Shown here one piece after another: positions 9,128 to 17,343 of a stretch of 64,000 bases of DNA (position 1 is its first letter; each line of letters opens with the position of its first letter). The stretch spans positions 3,633,001 to 3,697,000 of the forward strand of contig NZ_AP022839.1 in the NCBI RefSeq assembly GCF_011764505.1, written 5' to 3'. The notes under the pieces were generated by a model. The model saw only the letters and a program-made list of their open reading frames with translations, was not told the origin of the DNA and searched no databases. The position numbers and the translations under genes were made by a program. The DNA comes from Legionella antarctica (GTDB lineage Bacteria; Pseudomonadota; Gammaproteobacteria; Legionellales; Legionellaceae).

Positions 9128-9898
9128 GTGTTATGGATCAATGCACCACATCTATGGATAGCTTTTGCCGCGACCATTTTTTTAATGATGTTTCATTATC
9201 TAAGTCCATGGTTTGCTGCTCTGTTACCCGGAAATGGTCGTACTTTTGTCTCTTTTGCAGGAGGTGTTGCAGTCGCCTATGTATTTTTAGATATGTTACC
9301 TAACCTGGTGGAATACAATAAGCCAATAGGTGATTTTTTGATTAATAATCAATGGCTTACTCCATTTAATGAATTGTTAATTTATATTTTTGCTTTATTT
9401 GGTTTTCTTATCTATTTCGGATTTGATTTATTGGCTGAGCGTTATCGGGAAAAAGGACATGATGATTTTTTAGTTTACGGTTTACATCTCACTATGTTTT
9501 GTCTTTATAACTTCTTAATCACGTATACGATGTCGTTAAGGGCAATCTCCAGCCTGACCGCCACAATACTGTTTACTCTGGCAATGGCTTTACATTTTGT
9601 CTTAACGGACAGGAAGTTTTGTCGCTTCTACCAGGTACAATTCAACCATAGGGGACGTTTTTTATTGATTAGCGCTTTATTAACAGGTTGGCTATGCTCA
9701 GTTATTTTTGACCCGGTTAATGTTCTGATTGTTGCCTTAATGGTTTCTTTTTTAGCAGGCTCTGTTTTGTTGAATGTTTTTCGCGAAGAATTACCCGCAG
9801 CAGGTTTAGCAAGCTACTGTTGGTTTGCTTCTGGCGCGGTATTAATCACCCTCATCTTATCATTGAGAACATGGATTCTGGTGGTAAGTTCAGTCTGA
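9128..9898 (+). CDS. Polytopic membrane protein, function unknown
   Basis: About eight hydrophobic segments span the protein (such as IAFAATIFLMMFHYL, VSFAGGVAVAYVFLDMLP, ELLIYIFALFGFLIYFGF, GLASYCWFASGAVLITLIL). Motifs that look slightly ZIP-transporter-like occur (FLDMLPNLVEY and FREELPAAG), but the canonical metal-binding HxxxE helices are not seen, so I make no functional call. I chose GTG at 9128 because GGAGGG lies 9 bases upstream. An in-frame ATG at 9089 would add 13 residues but has no Shine-Dalgarno. It is downstream of arfB on the same strand. Confidence 0.68.
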   Translation: MLWINAPHLWIAFAATIFLMMFHYLSPWFAALLPGNGRTFVSFAGGVAVAYVFLDMLPNLVEYNKPIGDFLINNQWLTPFNELLIYIFALFGFLIYFGFDLLAERYREKGHDDFLVYGLHLTMFCLYNFLITYTMSLRAISSLTATILFTLAMALHFVLTDRKFCRFYQVQFNHRGRFLLISALLTGWLCSVIFDPVNVLIVALMVSFLAGSVLLNVFREELPAAGLASYCWFASGAVLITLILSLRTWILVVSSV

Positions 9899-10003
9899 CT
9901 TTGAGAAATGAATATTGTTAAGTGCCCACTTAAACACCCAAAGCTCTTGCTGTGTTCTCCATACACACCAATCTCGATGAAATGATACTTCGGATGAGCG
10001 GCT

Positions 10004-10876
10004 TTAATCTCCGAAGCGATTGGTTGGCTGATGACAATACGGTGCCTTGCGATGTTTCATATAATATTCCTGATGGTACTCTTCAGCAGGCCACCAAGGT
10101 TGAACATCCAGTAAATGAGTAACGACCTGATATCCTTTGTTTTTTAGCCTTTGAATTAAAGATTCGGCTTCTTGTTTTTGCTCTTGATTAAAATAAAACA
10201 CGGCACTTTGATATTGTTGTCCTAAATCCGGTCCCAGTCCTGTACGTTGAGTTGGATCATGAATTTCAAAAAACCGTTTTAAAACCCTGTGATAGTCCGT
10301 TTTAGCTCGATCATAAACCACCCTAACGGCTTCGTAGTGGCCAGTATTGCCACTACAGACCTGATTATAACCTGGATCTAAAGTGTGGCCTCCAGTGTAT
10401 CCTGATTCCAGACTGATGACCCCTGGAATCTGTCGTAAAAAATGCTCCACACCCCAAAAACAACCGCCAGCGACAATAGCCTCTTCAGTATCCAAAACCT
10501 GATTATCGGCCACAAAGTCGAGAGAGGCTGAGTTCACACAATGGCGCAAATTTTTATGAGTAAACGATTCACCTGTAAATACATGCCCTAAATGAGCATT
10601 GCAACGTGCACAAAGTATTTCAGTACGCTGTCCATCCGCATCGGGCACTCTTTTTACCGCATGCACGATGTCATCATCAAAACTGGGCCACCCACAACCT
10701 GAACTAAATTGACTGGAACCGCGAAATAAAGCCAATCCGCAGCGTCGGCATAAATAAGTACCTTGAGTCATGACGATGTTATAGGCTCCCGTATTGGGAT
10801 ACTCAGTGGCTTTATCACAGATTACTCTTCTTGTAGCAGGAGTTAGACTGGCAGTTTTATCAAGATAATCGCTCAC
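10004..10876 (-). CDS. msrBA: Bifunctional methionine sulfoxide reductase MsrB-MsrA fusion
   Basis: Two repair enzymes in one 290-residue protein. The MsrB domain (about 1-130) reduces Met-R-sulfoxide. It has the zinc CxxC pairs LCRRCG and CARCNAHLGH and the catalytic cysteine C113 in RHCVNSASLDF. The MsrA domain (about 131-290) reduces Met-S-sulfoxide, with catalytic C139 in AGGCFWGVEH and the conserved GYTGG and GHYEAV motifs. Order is B then A, the reverse of the MsrA-MsrB order in Neisseria PilB. No signal peptide is seen, so it is cytosolic. It is a single gene, presumably for oxidative stress in the host. Confidence 0.95.
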   Translation of the reverse strand: MSDYLDKTASLTPATRRVICDKATEYPNTGAYNIVMTQGTYLCRRCGLALFRGSSQFSSGCGWPSFDDDIVHAVKRVPDADGQRTEILCARCNAHLGHVFTGESFTHKNLRHCVNSASLDFVADNQVLDTEEAIVAGGCFWGVEHFLRQIPGVISLESGYTGGHTLDPGYNQVCSGNTGHYEAVRVVYDRAKTDYHRVLKRFFEIHDPTQRTGLGPDLGQQYQSAVFYFNQEQKQEAESLIQRLKNKGYQVVTHLLDVQPWWPAEEYHQEYYMKHRKAPYCHQPTNRFGD

Positions 10877-11221
10877 TTTTTTCTCCCTATGAAGAATTTG
10901 GATTGCAAGGATGCCGAGATTGAATTCAAAATAAATTATCGTAGGTTGAGTCCAGACCCATAATCATTAAGCTAAGGAACTTTTACTTATCACAAGTCCT
11001 TTAGGGATCAAAATAAAAACAAATGCGCCGTTCGGGCTGAGGAGGCGTTTTCGCCGTCTCAAAGACTCTGCGCCATGACCAAACAGGCTTCGAGACAGCG
11101 CTAAAGCGCTCCCTCAGCCCGAACGGATAGAGGATAGACACAACTACAACCCCTTAGCTTGACGACTATGTGCTAAGACCCAACCTAGATTGACCATGTT
11201 GCCTTCCCTTAACCCTATTAT
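10877..11221. other. Intergenic region holding a long inverted-repeat element
   Basis: Non-coding. Its main content is the palindromic element at 11028-11126, described separately. The 5' side carries the leader of msrBA. Confidence 0.5.
11028..11126. repeat. Imperfect palindromic element with 15-bp perfect ends
   Basis: CCGTTCGGGCTGAGG (11028-11042) is exactly complementary to CCTCAGCCCGAACGG (11112-11126). Inside are two smaller hairpins, GGCGTTTTCGCC (11042-11053) and AGCGCTAAAGCGCT (11098-11111), and an inner GTCTC/GAGAC pair. The GC content is well above its flanks. The nested hairpins resemble a REP/BIME-like or MITE-like element. No other copy was seen in this window. Confidence 0.7.
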
Positions 11222-12184
11222 TTACTTTGTCTGGCAAATCTTATCAGCCATGTAGCCAATAGCTCCTGCATAATAGATAGAATTATTATAGCGCAATATC
11301 ATTTTATAGTTTGGAAAGGCTAAAAATGTAGGGCCTCCCAAAGGTTTTACAACACTGGCTTGCAGATTCTGATAGGGTAATGGCTCGCCACTTTCAGTAC
11401 GTACACCTAATGCATCCCATTCTCTTACAGGTTTAATAATATTTTTACCTTCCATTTTCATATCAAATTTGGCAGGAAGCTTCACCTGGATTGCCCAAGG
11501 CTCCCCAGTTTGCCATCCGTTTTGTTTCATGTAATTTGCTATAGATGCAAAAACATCCGGTTTACTTTTCCAAATGTCTTTACGACCATCGCCATCATAA
11601 TCAACAGCATATCTCACCCAGCTTGAAGGTAAAAATTGAGGCTGACCTGAAGCTCCAGCCCATTCACCTTTGAAGTCCTGAAGACTGACATGACCTTCTT
11701 TTAGAATGCGCAAGGCAATAAACAGTTCTTTACGGAAAAATTCCTTTCGTTTGGAATCATATGCTAAAGTGGCGAGTGCTTTAATCACTGGGAAACTTCC
11801 CATGAAACTTCCGTAACTCGTTTCCATACCCCAGAAAGACACAATAAAACAAGGGTTAACACCGTATTGTTGAGCAATTTCCTCCAACAGCTGTCTGTTC
11901 CTTTTATATTCTTTACGCCCTATCACAATCCGGTAATTATCAGCCCGGGTAGTACGATACTTCAAAAAAGTTAGTCGATGCTCTGGTTGCGAGTGCATGA
12001 ACCCTTTAATTTGTCGACTTGGCTCATGAATTCCGGCGAAGGCCTCATCAAATAAACGCGGAGGAATACCCTGTTGTAGCGCTTCCTCCCGAACTCCTGC
12101 AACCCATTGATTCCAGTTCTGGTTAGCAAAAGCAACGTGTTGTACTAGCATCAACGCCAGTATAGCGAGCCCCCATTTTTTCAT
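11222..12184 (-). CDS. mltB: Lytic murein transglycosylase (MltB-like, SLT family 3)
   Basis: A 320-residue periplasmic enzyme that cleaves peptidoglycan glycan strands with formation of anhydro-muramic ends. I chose ATG 12184 because it begins a good signal peptide (MKKWGLAILALMLVQHVAFA). Upstream in-frame starts add a charged leader that would spoil it. The catalytic glutamate is in SFWGMETSYGSFMG, and the family motif GASGQPQFLPSSWVRYAVD follows. A peptide-binding tail such as LysM or PG_binding_1 is absent. There is no lipobox, so it is probably a soluble MltB form (SltB-like). It is a single gene. Confidence 0.9.
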   Translation of the reverse strand: MKKWGLAILALMLVQHVAFANQNWNQWVAGVREEALQQGIPPRLFDEAFAGIHEPSRQIKGFMHSQPEHRLTFLKYRTTRADNYRIVIGRKEYKRNRQLLEEIAQQYGVNPCFIVSFWGMETSYGSFMGSFPVIKALATLAYDSKRKEFFRKELFIALRILKEGHVSLQDFKGEWAGASGQPQFLPSSWVRYAVDYDGDGRKDIWKSKPDVFASIANYMKQNGWQTGEPWAIQVKLPAKFDMKMEGKNIIKPVREWDALGVRTESGEPLPYQNLQASVVKPLGGPTFLAFPNYKMILRYNNSIYYAGAIGYMADKICQTK

Positions 12185-12550
12185 AGCTCTCCCCTGTTTT
12201 TTATTTTTATCTGGTAACATCTCATGTCGACTTATTTCCATTTCTCTTTAATTTTAAACAAACTATTTTTAAAATAATAACTTAAATTTAGTCTTATAAG
12301 ATAGACCATTGATGCAAAAACGCTTTATTCTGCACTCATCACTACCTGCGGTTATTAATAACCATCGCTAAAATTTCAAAGCTATTAAATTAGTTCCGGT
12401 AACTTGCAGAGATATTGATGATAACATGTCTGCTCGTGCTCTGGCTGTTATGTTTTACATAATCACTTGAATTTAAATCTTTATTTCGATATCGTGTCGT
12501 AGAAATTTACTGAATCAAAAACCTTCATCAATCTGCATAAGGATAACGCG
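12185..12550. other. Gene-free stretch upstream of mltB
   Basis: AT-rich divergent region between mltB and the small repeat protein. It presumably contains promoters for both. No hairpin, RNA gene or extra frame was seen. Confidence 0.35.
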
Positions 12551-12907
12551 ATGCCTTTTTTCCCGAACCTATTGGATACCTACAAGAAACAATTAGCTCC
12601 TTTAGGAATCGATCTATCAGAACTTGATGATGATGAAATAGCACAGCTTGGTAAGAATATTGAATTAGTAAAACTGGGTATTGAGGTATTAGAGTTAACC
12701 GATCCTGAATCTAAAAAATTGCGTGACAATATTGAATTAGTGAAACTGGGTATTGAGGTATTAGAGTTAACCGATCCTGAATCTAAACAGTTACGTGACA
12801 ATATTGACCTGATTAGAAGGGATATCGATGTGCTTGAGTGTACAACAAAAGAATTGAATGCGTGTCGTGAAAATTCAGAAAACTTCTCTGGGATGAGAAT
12901 TGGCTAG
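12551..12907 (+). CDS. Small charged protein with a tandem 24-residue repeat
   Basis: The 118-residue protein is acidic and likely helical. A 24-residue unit beginning NIELVKLGIEVLELTDPESK occurs twice almost identically, and a third, diverged copy follows (NIDLIRRDIDVLECTTKEL). The alternating hydrophobic pattern suggests a coiled coil or short helical repeat. There is no signal peptide or membrane helix. ATG at 12551 is preceded by a weak AAGGATAA site. The family is not recognised; genus-specific small proteins of this type occur among Legionella accessory genes, but secretion cannot be judged. Confidence 0.68.
   Translation: MPFFPNLLDTYKKQLAPLGIDLSELDDDEIAQLGKNIELVKLGIEVLELTDPESKKLRDNIELVKLGIEVLELTDPESKQLRDNIDLIRRDIDVLECTTKELNACRENSENFSGMRIG
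12656..12799 (+). repeat. 72-bp tandem direct repeat, two near-identical copies
   Basis: Copies at 12656-12727 and 12728-12799 differ at only a few bases. A weaker third copy starts at 12800. The period is 24 codons, so copy-number change keeps the frame. Confidence 0.9.
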
Positions 12908-12921
12908 AGCTGTGCTCACTA

Positions 12922-13158
12922 CTAAACCGCTTTCATAAATTCAGTTAAATCAGATTTTTCTTCTTTACTCAGCTGTAATTGCAACCGCACATTAAAAAAC
13001 TCTATTATATCGGCCAGAGTTAATAGACGACCATCATGCAAGTAAGGGGAATAATCTTTTATTCCCCGCAGTGGGAAGGTTTTGATTGGACCATCACCTA
13101 CAGCCTTCATAACATAACTGAAAGAAAAAGCATTCCAGGCGAATACCGCCAGCATCAA
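12922..13158 (-). pseudogene. C-terminal fragment of a di-haem cytochrome c peroxidase/MauG-type protein
   Basis: Only about 60-78 residues remain. The segment GDGPIKTFPLRGIKDYSPYL, followed by HDGRLLTLADIIEFFN, is the typical end of bacterial di-haem peroxidases, which reads FKTPSLRN...PYMHDGR.TLEEV. Neither CxxCH haem site is present, and no continuing frame is found upstream. The fragment starts at an arbitrary TTG/ATG in a disturbed region. It is best read as a gene relic. Confidence 0.6.
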
Positions 13159-13409
13159 GGATTTTTATAACATAATCAATTATATTTATCATGAGGATAA
13201 CAATTTTATCATCATAAAAACTTATAAACTCATGCAATAAGTCGGTTTCCTGGTCCAGATAAATTAAAATCACTTGACTAAACGTTTATATTAGTTGAAT
13301 TTAAAACTTCCTTTTCTTATTGTCGCCATTCTAAAATAGACCCTGTTTTATCCAGTACAATAATGAATGTTTTTTCTTAATTTCCTTATATGTTTTATAA
13401 AGATAACTG

Positions 13410-14240
13410 ATGATCCATATAACAAGGACTAGTATGCCTGGAAGACTTTACTATCGCTCGGATACAAGACCCCCGCAACAGATCTTTAAGGAAGGTTTTT
13501 CTCCTCGAATAAGGGGGTATGAAGAGAAATGGTGGACAGAAGCTATTAAAAGTAGAGGGTATACCAACGATTATGGTATTGATAATCAATCTGTAGATGG
13601 AGACCCCAGCGTTTGTATCTGCATGACAACGAAACTCGAAAGTGCTCCAATTTTTCCATTAAATACTGAAACATCCTATATCTATGCTATTGCGCTACCT
13701 GAAGCGACTAAAATTGAATATTTGGGCAGGGGTAATGGTGAAGTAAAATTATCCAGAACAACTGATACACCCTGTGACTTTGAACATATTATTTTGGATT
13801 TACATAGCTTTCAAGCCCGGCAAGCACGTAATATCTGCAGATTTTTTGATTATCAAATGGCAAATCTTGGCGCCTATGCAGGTTGGCCTTTATATGCTTA
13901 TGAAGCATTAGCTTATGAAGTGCCCTCACTATCGATCATATGTGCCATACAATGCCTGAGAGAGAACTCTGATAGCCCAATGGAAATTTCCTGTGACATT
14001 TCAACCCAATCTAAATTTTCTGAGGATAAAAAATTTATTCTGGAGGGGGATATTATAGAAAATTTAAATTTCTCTAATGCACATACTCTGAGAACAGGGG
14101 AAAAAAGTGGATCAAAATGGGATGAAATGGACTATAGCTTGCTCAAAGAGCAAGCTATAAAAGAAATAGGGCGGGTAAAAGAATCTGGCCAAACCACTAC
14201 GCCAAATATTTATTATGGCCTGGGTGGAAAGACCTTTTAA
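13410..14240 (+). CDS. Putative ADP-ribosyltransferase, pertussis/cholera toxin A-subunit-like (candidate effector)
   Basis: The N-terminus LYYRSDTRPPQQIFKEGFSP (13-32) closely matches the first motif of cholera toxin A (LYRADSRPPDEIKQSG) and pertussis S1 (VYRYDSRPPEDVFQNGF). R16 corresponds to the NAD-binding arginine (Arg9 of S1). A strand with VCICMTTKLESA (68-79) stands where the STS motif is expected, as a degenerate CMTT. It is followed by TSYIYAIALPE, similar to TYYIYVIATAP of cholera toxin. E165 in AYEALAYEVPS fits the catalytic glutamate of S1 (SEYLAHRRIPPENI). The 276-residue protein has no Sec signal, so it is not a classical AB toxin subunit. The C-terminus contains a glutamate-rich stretch (LLKEQAIKEIGRVKES), which would suit a Dot/Icm-type effector. 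No B subunit is nearby. An alternative start is ATG 13434. Fold is fairly certain; activity and secretion are inference. Confidence 0.72.
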   Translation: MIHITRTSMPGRLYYRSDTRPPQQIFKEGFSPRIRGYEEKWWTEAIKSRGYTNDYGIDNQSVDGDPSVCICMTTKLESAPIFPLNTETSYIYAIALPEATKIEYLGRGNGEVKLSRTTDTPCDFEHIILDLHSFQARQARNICRFFDYQMANLGAYAGWPLYAYEALAYEVPSLSIICAIQCLRENSDSPMEISCDISTQSKFSEDKKFILEGDIIENLNFSNAHTLRTGEKSGSKWDEMDYSLLKEQAIKEIGRVKESGQTTTPNIYYGLGGKTF

Positions 14241-14325
14241 GTTGAAATTAACGCCCATTCAATTTCATTCTTTTATAGGTTTCTTTAGAGTCTATGCTTA
14301 TAGAAACTAAGGATATCATCTCTGG

Positions 14326-15519
14326 TTACTCACTGCGCAAGGAAACCATGGGCTCTAATTTTGCAGCACGACGAGCGGGATAAAAGCCAAAGAAAATCCC
14401 TGTTGCAGCGGATACAAAAAAACCCGCTACAGGCGGAAGCCAATAGATGGTAAAAGTCCAGTCACTAAAATAAGCGATTATCCGGGTAAAAATTAATCCT
14501 AAAATCACCCCAAGGATGCCCCCTAATAAAGAAAGCATTACCGACTCGACAAGAAATAAAGCTTGAATTTCGCTGTTTTTAGCACCAACTGCTTTTCGTA
14601 TTCCAATTTCTTTTTTCCGCTCACTCACTGAAACCAGCATCACATTCATCACGCCGATTCCACCGACCAAAAGAGAAACTCCACCAATGACTGCTAATAA
14701 CAAAGTGAAAATACGTCCCTGACTTTCCATACTGGCTATAATTTGTTTGGCACTGCGTGGGAAGATACTAAGCTTGGGAATTTGTGAATTGATGATTTGC
14801 TTTATCTCTTCTATTACCTCATCAATGGGGCTATTGGGTTTAAGCAGGATTACCGCATTATTAATTTTTGCATCCTTACTTACCAATGAGATACCCGCCA
14901 GAGGGATTATAGCCGCCTGATTGATGTCCTCATTAAAAAAACCATTTTCTTTCCAGGGATTGGCCACGCCAATAATAGTATATAAAGCTTGACCTATGCG
15001 TAATTGTTTCCCTATAGGCTCATCAAGACTGATTTCTTTTATTTGTCGTGCTAATCCATCTCCAATAACACAAAAGTGTTCAAAGGATTCTAAAAACGAA
15101 ACAAAATGGCCTTGTGATAAACTGACATGAACAATGCTCGCTAGATTCTCATCCGCACCTATAACCACTCCTTGCATCAATTTTCCTTTAAAACTTAGTG
15201 GTTGATAAGCGGTACTGTATGGGGCAATTTTCTGAATAAAGGGAATACGTTCTGGCAGTTGTTGCCATTGATTTACTGATAATGAATCATCTCCGCTACG
15301 TGATTTACTGGGGGTTTTCTCATAAACAGCCACCGCAAGTAAATCGGTACCCAAAGCTTTGAATTGTTCCAAAGCTTTTTCGGTAGCCAACTGGCCACAG
15401 CTGATTAGTGCGACTACCGCAGCAGTTCCTACCAAAATACCTAAAACAGCCAGAAAAGAACGCATTTTGGATGAAGTTAAATTGACCAAGGCCTGCTGAC
15501 AGTGATGACTAAACTTCAT
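14326..15519 (-). CDS. MacB-like ABC exporter permease (FtsX/MacB domains)
   Basis: A 397-residue permease with four membrane helices: one at the N-terminus (FLAVLGILVGTAAVVALI), a large periplasmic MacB core domain (about 45-260), then three C-terminal helices beginning LLLAVIGGVSLLVGGIGVMNVMLV. The motif SVSERKKEIGIRKAVGA is the coupling signature of MacB/LolC-type exporters. Here the ATPase is a separate protein, unlike E. coli MacB. The start codon overlaps the ATPase stop (TAATG). It is last in the operon tolC-like, adaptor, ATPase, permease. Mechanotransmission to an outer-membrane channel is expected; the substrate is unknown. Confidence 0.9.
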   Translation of the reverse strand: MKFSHHCQQALVNLTSSKMRSFLAVLGILVGTAAVVALISCGQLATEKALEQFKALGTDLLAVAVYEKTPSKSRSGDDSLSVNQWQQLPERIPFIQKIAPYSTAYQPLSFKGKLMQGVVIGADENLASIVHVSLSQGHFVSFLESFEHFCVIGDGLARQIKEISLDEPIGKQLRIGQALYTIIGVANPWKENGFFNEDINQAAIIPLAGISLVSKDAKINNAVILLKPNSPIDEVIEEIKQIINSQIPKLSIFPRSAKQIIASMESQGRIFTLLLAVIGGVSLLVGGIGVMNVMLVSVSERKKEIGIRKAVGAKNSEIQALFLVESVMLSLLGGILGVILGLIFTRIIAYFSDWTFTIYWLPPVAGFFVSAATGIFFGFYPARRAAKLEPMVSLRSE

Positions 15520-16205
15520 TACTCAGATTCTCCAATAACAACTCCATCAGCAAGAGTGATACGTCGTTTACATTGTGCAGCTACATGCTCATCATGAGTG
15601 ATCATGATAATGGTACGGCCTTCTTTATGTAACGCTAGAAACAACCCCATCACCTCTGTTCCTGTTTTAGAATCGAGCGCTCCAGTAGGTTCATCTGCTA
15701 AAATCACCCGAGGTTCTGTAACTAAAGCTCTGGCGATTGCTACCCGTTGCTGTTGACCGCCTGATAGTTGTGTCGGGCGGTGATGCGCATACTGGCGCAT
15801 ACCTACATGCTCGAGTGCCTTTAACACCTTTTCTTTAATCTCAACTGCATTTACTCCTCTGTAGGTAAGAGGTAAGCCTACATTCTGAAGCGCGGTGAAT
15901 CGAGGTAATAAATTAAACTGTTGAAAAACAAAGCCTATGCTCTGATTACGTAAAGAAGCAGACTCATCATCAGTCAAACCGGATACATTTTTATTTTTTA
16001 GGGTATAAGTGCCTGAGTCTGCTTTATCCAATAAACCAATAATGTTCATTAGCGTAGATTTCCCGGAACCGGAAGCACCTACAATAGCAAGCAGATCTCC
16101 TTCATGTACTGTCAGAGAAACCTCTTTTAAAACAGTAGTACTGACTCCTTCAAGAGAATAGGTCTTAACCAAATCGGTGAGTTTAATCAATGGACCATTA
16201 GTCAT
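15519..16205 (-). CDS. ABC transporter ATP-binding protein (MacB N-domain/LolD type)
   Basis: The 228-residue ATPase has Walker A GASGSGKSTLMN, Q-loop VFQQFNLLPR, signature LSGGQQQRVAIARAL, Walker B VILADEPTGALD and H-loop TITHDEH-type MITHDEH. This set, with the EPTGALDS sequence, is characteristic of MacB/LolD/FtsE-type ATPases. I chose ATG 16205, which overlaps the adaptor gene's stop (TATGACTAA), over the upstream 16217 start. It powers the neighbouring permease. Confidence 0.93.
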   Translation of the reverse strand: MTNGPLIKLTDLVKTYSLEGVSTTVLKEVSLTVHEGDLLAIVGASGSGKSTLMNIIGLLDKADSGTYTLKNKNVSGLTDDESASLRNQSIGFVFQQFNLLPRFTALQNVGLPLTYRGVNAVEIKEKVLKALEHVGMRQYAHHRPTQLSGGQQQRVAIARALVTEPRVILADEPTGALDSKTGTEVMGLFLALHKEGRTIIMITHDEHVAAQCKRRITLADGVVIGESE

Positions 16206-17343
16206 AAACCACCACATCCCCTATTTTCAAACCGGTCTCCACAACCACTGTATCCGCTTGTGCAGCACCCGTCGTGATAATCCGTTTTTCGAGGGAGCCT
16301 TGGGCTAATTGGAGAGAAACCATACTGTTGCCCTTTTCTCTTTTTACTGCGGCAATAGGAATTAATAATTGATTTTCACTTTCTACATTTAATTCAATTG
16401 CAGCACTCATACCCACCTTTATCCAGGGTTGTTGCTCGGCAGTCAACGATTTTACTTCGACTACTGCGGTAAAAGAAGGCAACCCCCCATTGTTGGTATT
16501 AGAAGCCTGGGCGTTCACAGCAACCAAAGTTCCTTTTAATTGATGCTTGCCAAAGGCAACGCCGCTAATAATCGCTTTCATTCCAGGACGTATCTTATCA
16601 ATATCTATTTCAGGAACATCAATCTCGACGCTAATACCATTTAAATTGCCTACCAGGGCCAATACTTGTCCTGATTTCACCGAAGATCCCACGGTAATTC
16701 GCATAGCTTTATCTTCAGCAGATTTTGGTGGATAAAGCATGACTCCATCACTCGGGGCTTTGAGGCGGATTATATTATGATTAGAAGTCAAAATTTTTCG
16801 TACTTTATCAAAATCAGATAAACTTAAAGCGGATAAATTTTGGGTATTATTTTCATCCATTTTTTCCAGCATTTCACTAAGCTTACGCGTGGCTTGCATT
16901 AAGGTCACTCGCGCAGTATCCATACCTGATTTTTCACTTAAATAATTATTTTTAGATAACAGTCCTGAATGCCATAAATCCTGGGTACCGGAAAACTTTG
17001 CTTTTGCAATGGTAAAACTGTCCTTAGCTTTTAAATAATCAGTCAGTGTGTCATTGTATTGTTTTTGCAATTCATTAGAGTTCAAGGTTAAAACAACATC
17101 TCCTTTTTTAACCATTTTCCCGTAATGAAAATCCATTGTTTCTACTACTGCCTCCATAGGGCTGGTCAGGGTACTTTCATGCAAAGGCTGAATAGTCCCC
17201 GTAAAATGCAAGGTTTTATGCAAGGGTTTTGATTTGACCTCGTAGGTATTCAAAGTAGTGGTTTTCTGCTTGTCATGATGACCACATGATATAAGATTCA
17301 GGGCTAAAATTGCGCCCACAATTATTTTTAAATAAATATTCAT
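16198..17343 (-). CDS. Periplasmic adaptor (MacA/HlyD family membrane-fusion lipoprotein)
   Basis: A 381-residue membrane-fusion protein. The N-terminus MNIYLKIIVGAILALNLISC ends in a lipobox, so it is probably anchored by lipidation at C20. A lipoyl half-motif follows (GTIQPLHESTLTSPMEAVVE), then a helical hairpin (about 95-185), the second lipoyl half (IRLKAPSDGVM) and a beta-barrel domain (VEIDVPEIDIDKIRPGMKA). It bridges the inner-membrane ABC permease and the TolC-like channel encoded in the same operon. Its start overlaps the upstream gene by ATGA and its stop overlaps the ATPase start, implying tight coupling. Confidence 0.91.
   Translation of the reverse strand: MNIYLKIIVGAILALNLISCGHHDKQKTTTLNTYEVKSKPLHKTLHFTGTIQPLHESTLTSPMEAVVETMDFHYGKMVKKGDVVLTLNSNELQKQYNDTLTDYLKAKDSFTIAKAKFSGTQDLWHSGLLSKNNYLSEKSGMDTARVTLMQATRKLSEMLEKMDENNTQNLSALSLSDFDKVRKILTSNHNIIRLKAPSDGVMLYPPKSAEDKAMRITVGSSVKSGQVLALVGNLNGISVEIDVPEIDIDKIRPGMKAIISGVAFGKHQLKGTLVAVNAQASNTNNGGLPSFTAVVEVKSLTAEQQPWIKVGMSAAIELNVESENQLLIPIAAVKREKGNSMVSLQLAQGSLEKRIITTGAAQADTVVVETGLKIGDVVVYD

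Noticed and set aside
9128..9898. Calling the membrane protein a ZIP metal transporter
   Set aside because: Only weak resemblance; the metal-binding His/Glu helices of ZIP proteins are not seen.
12656..12799. CRISPR-like array
   Set aside because: The direct repeats are contiguous, coding and lack spacers.
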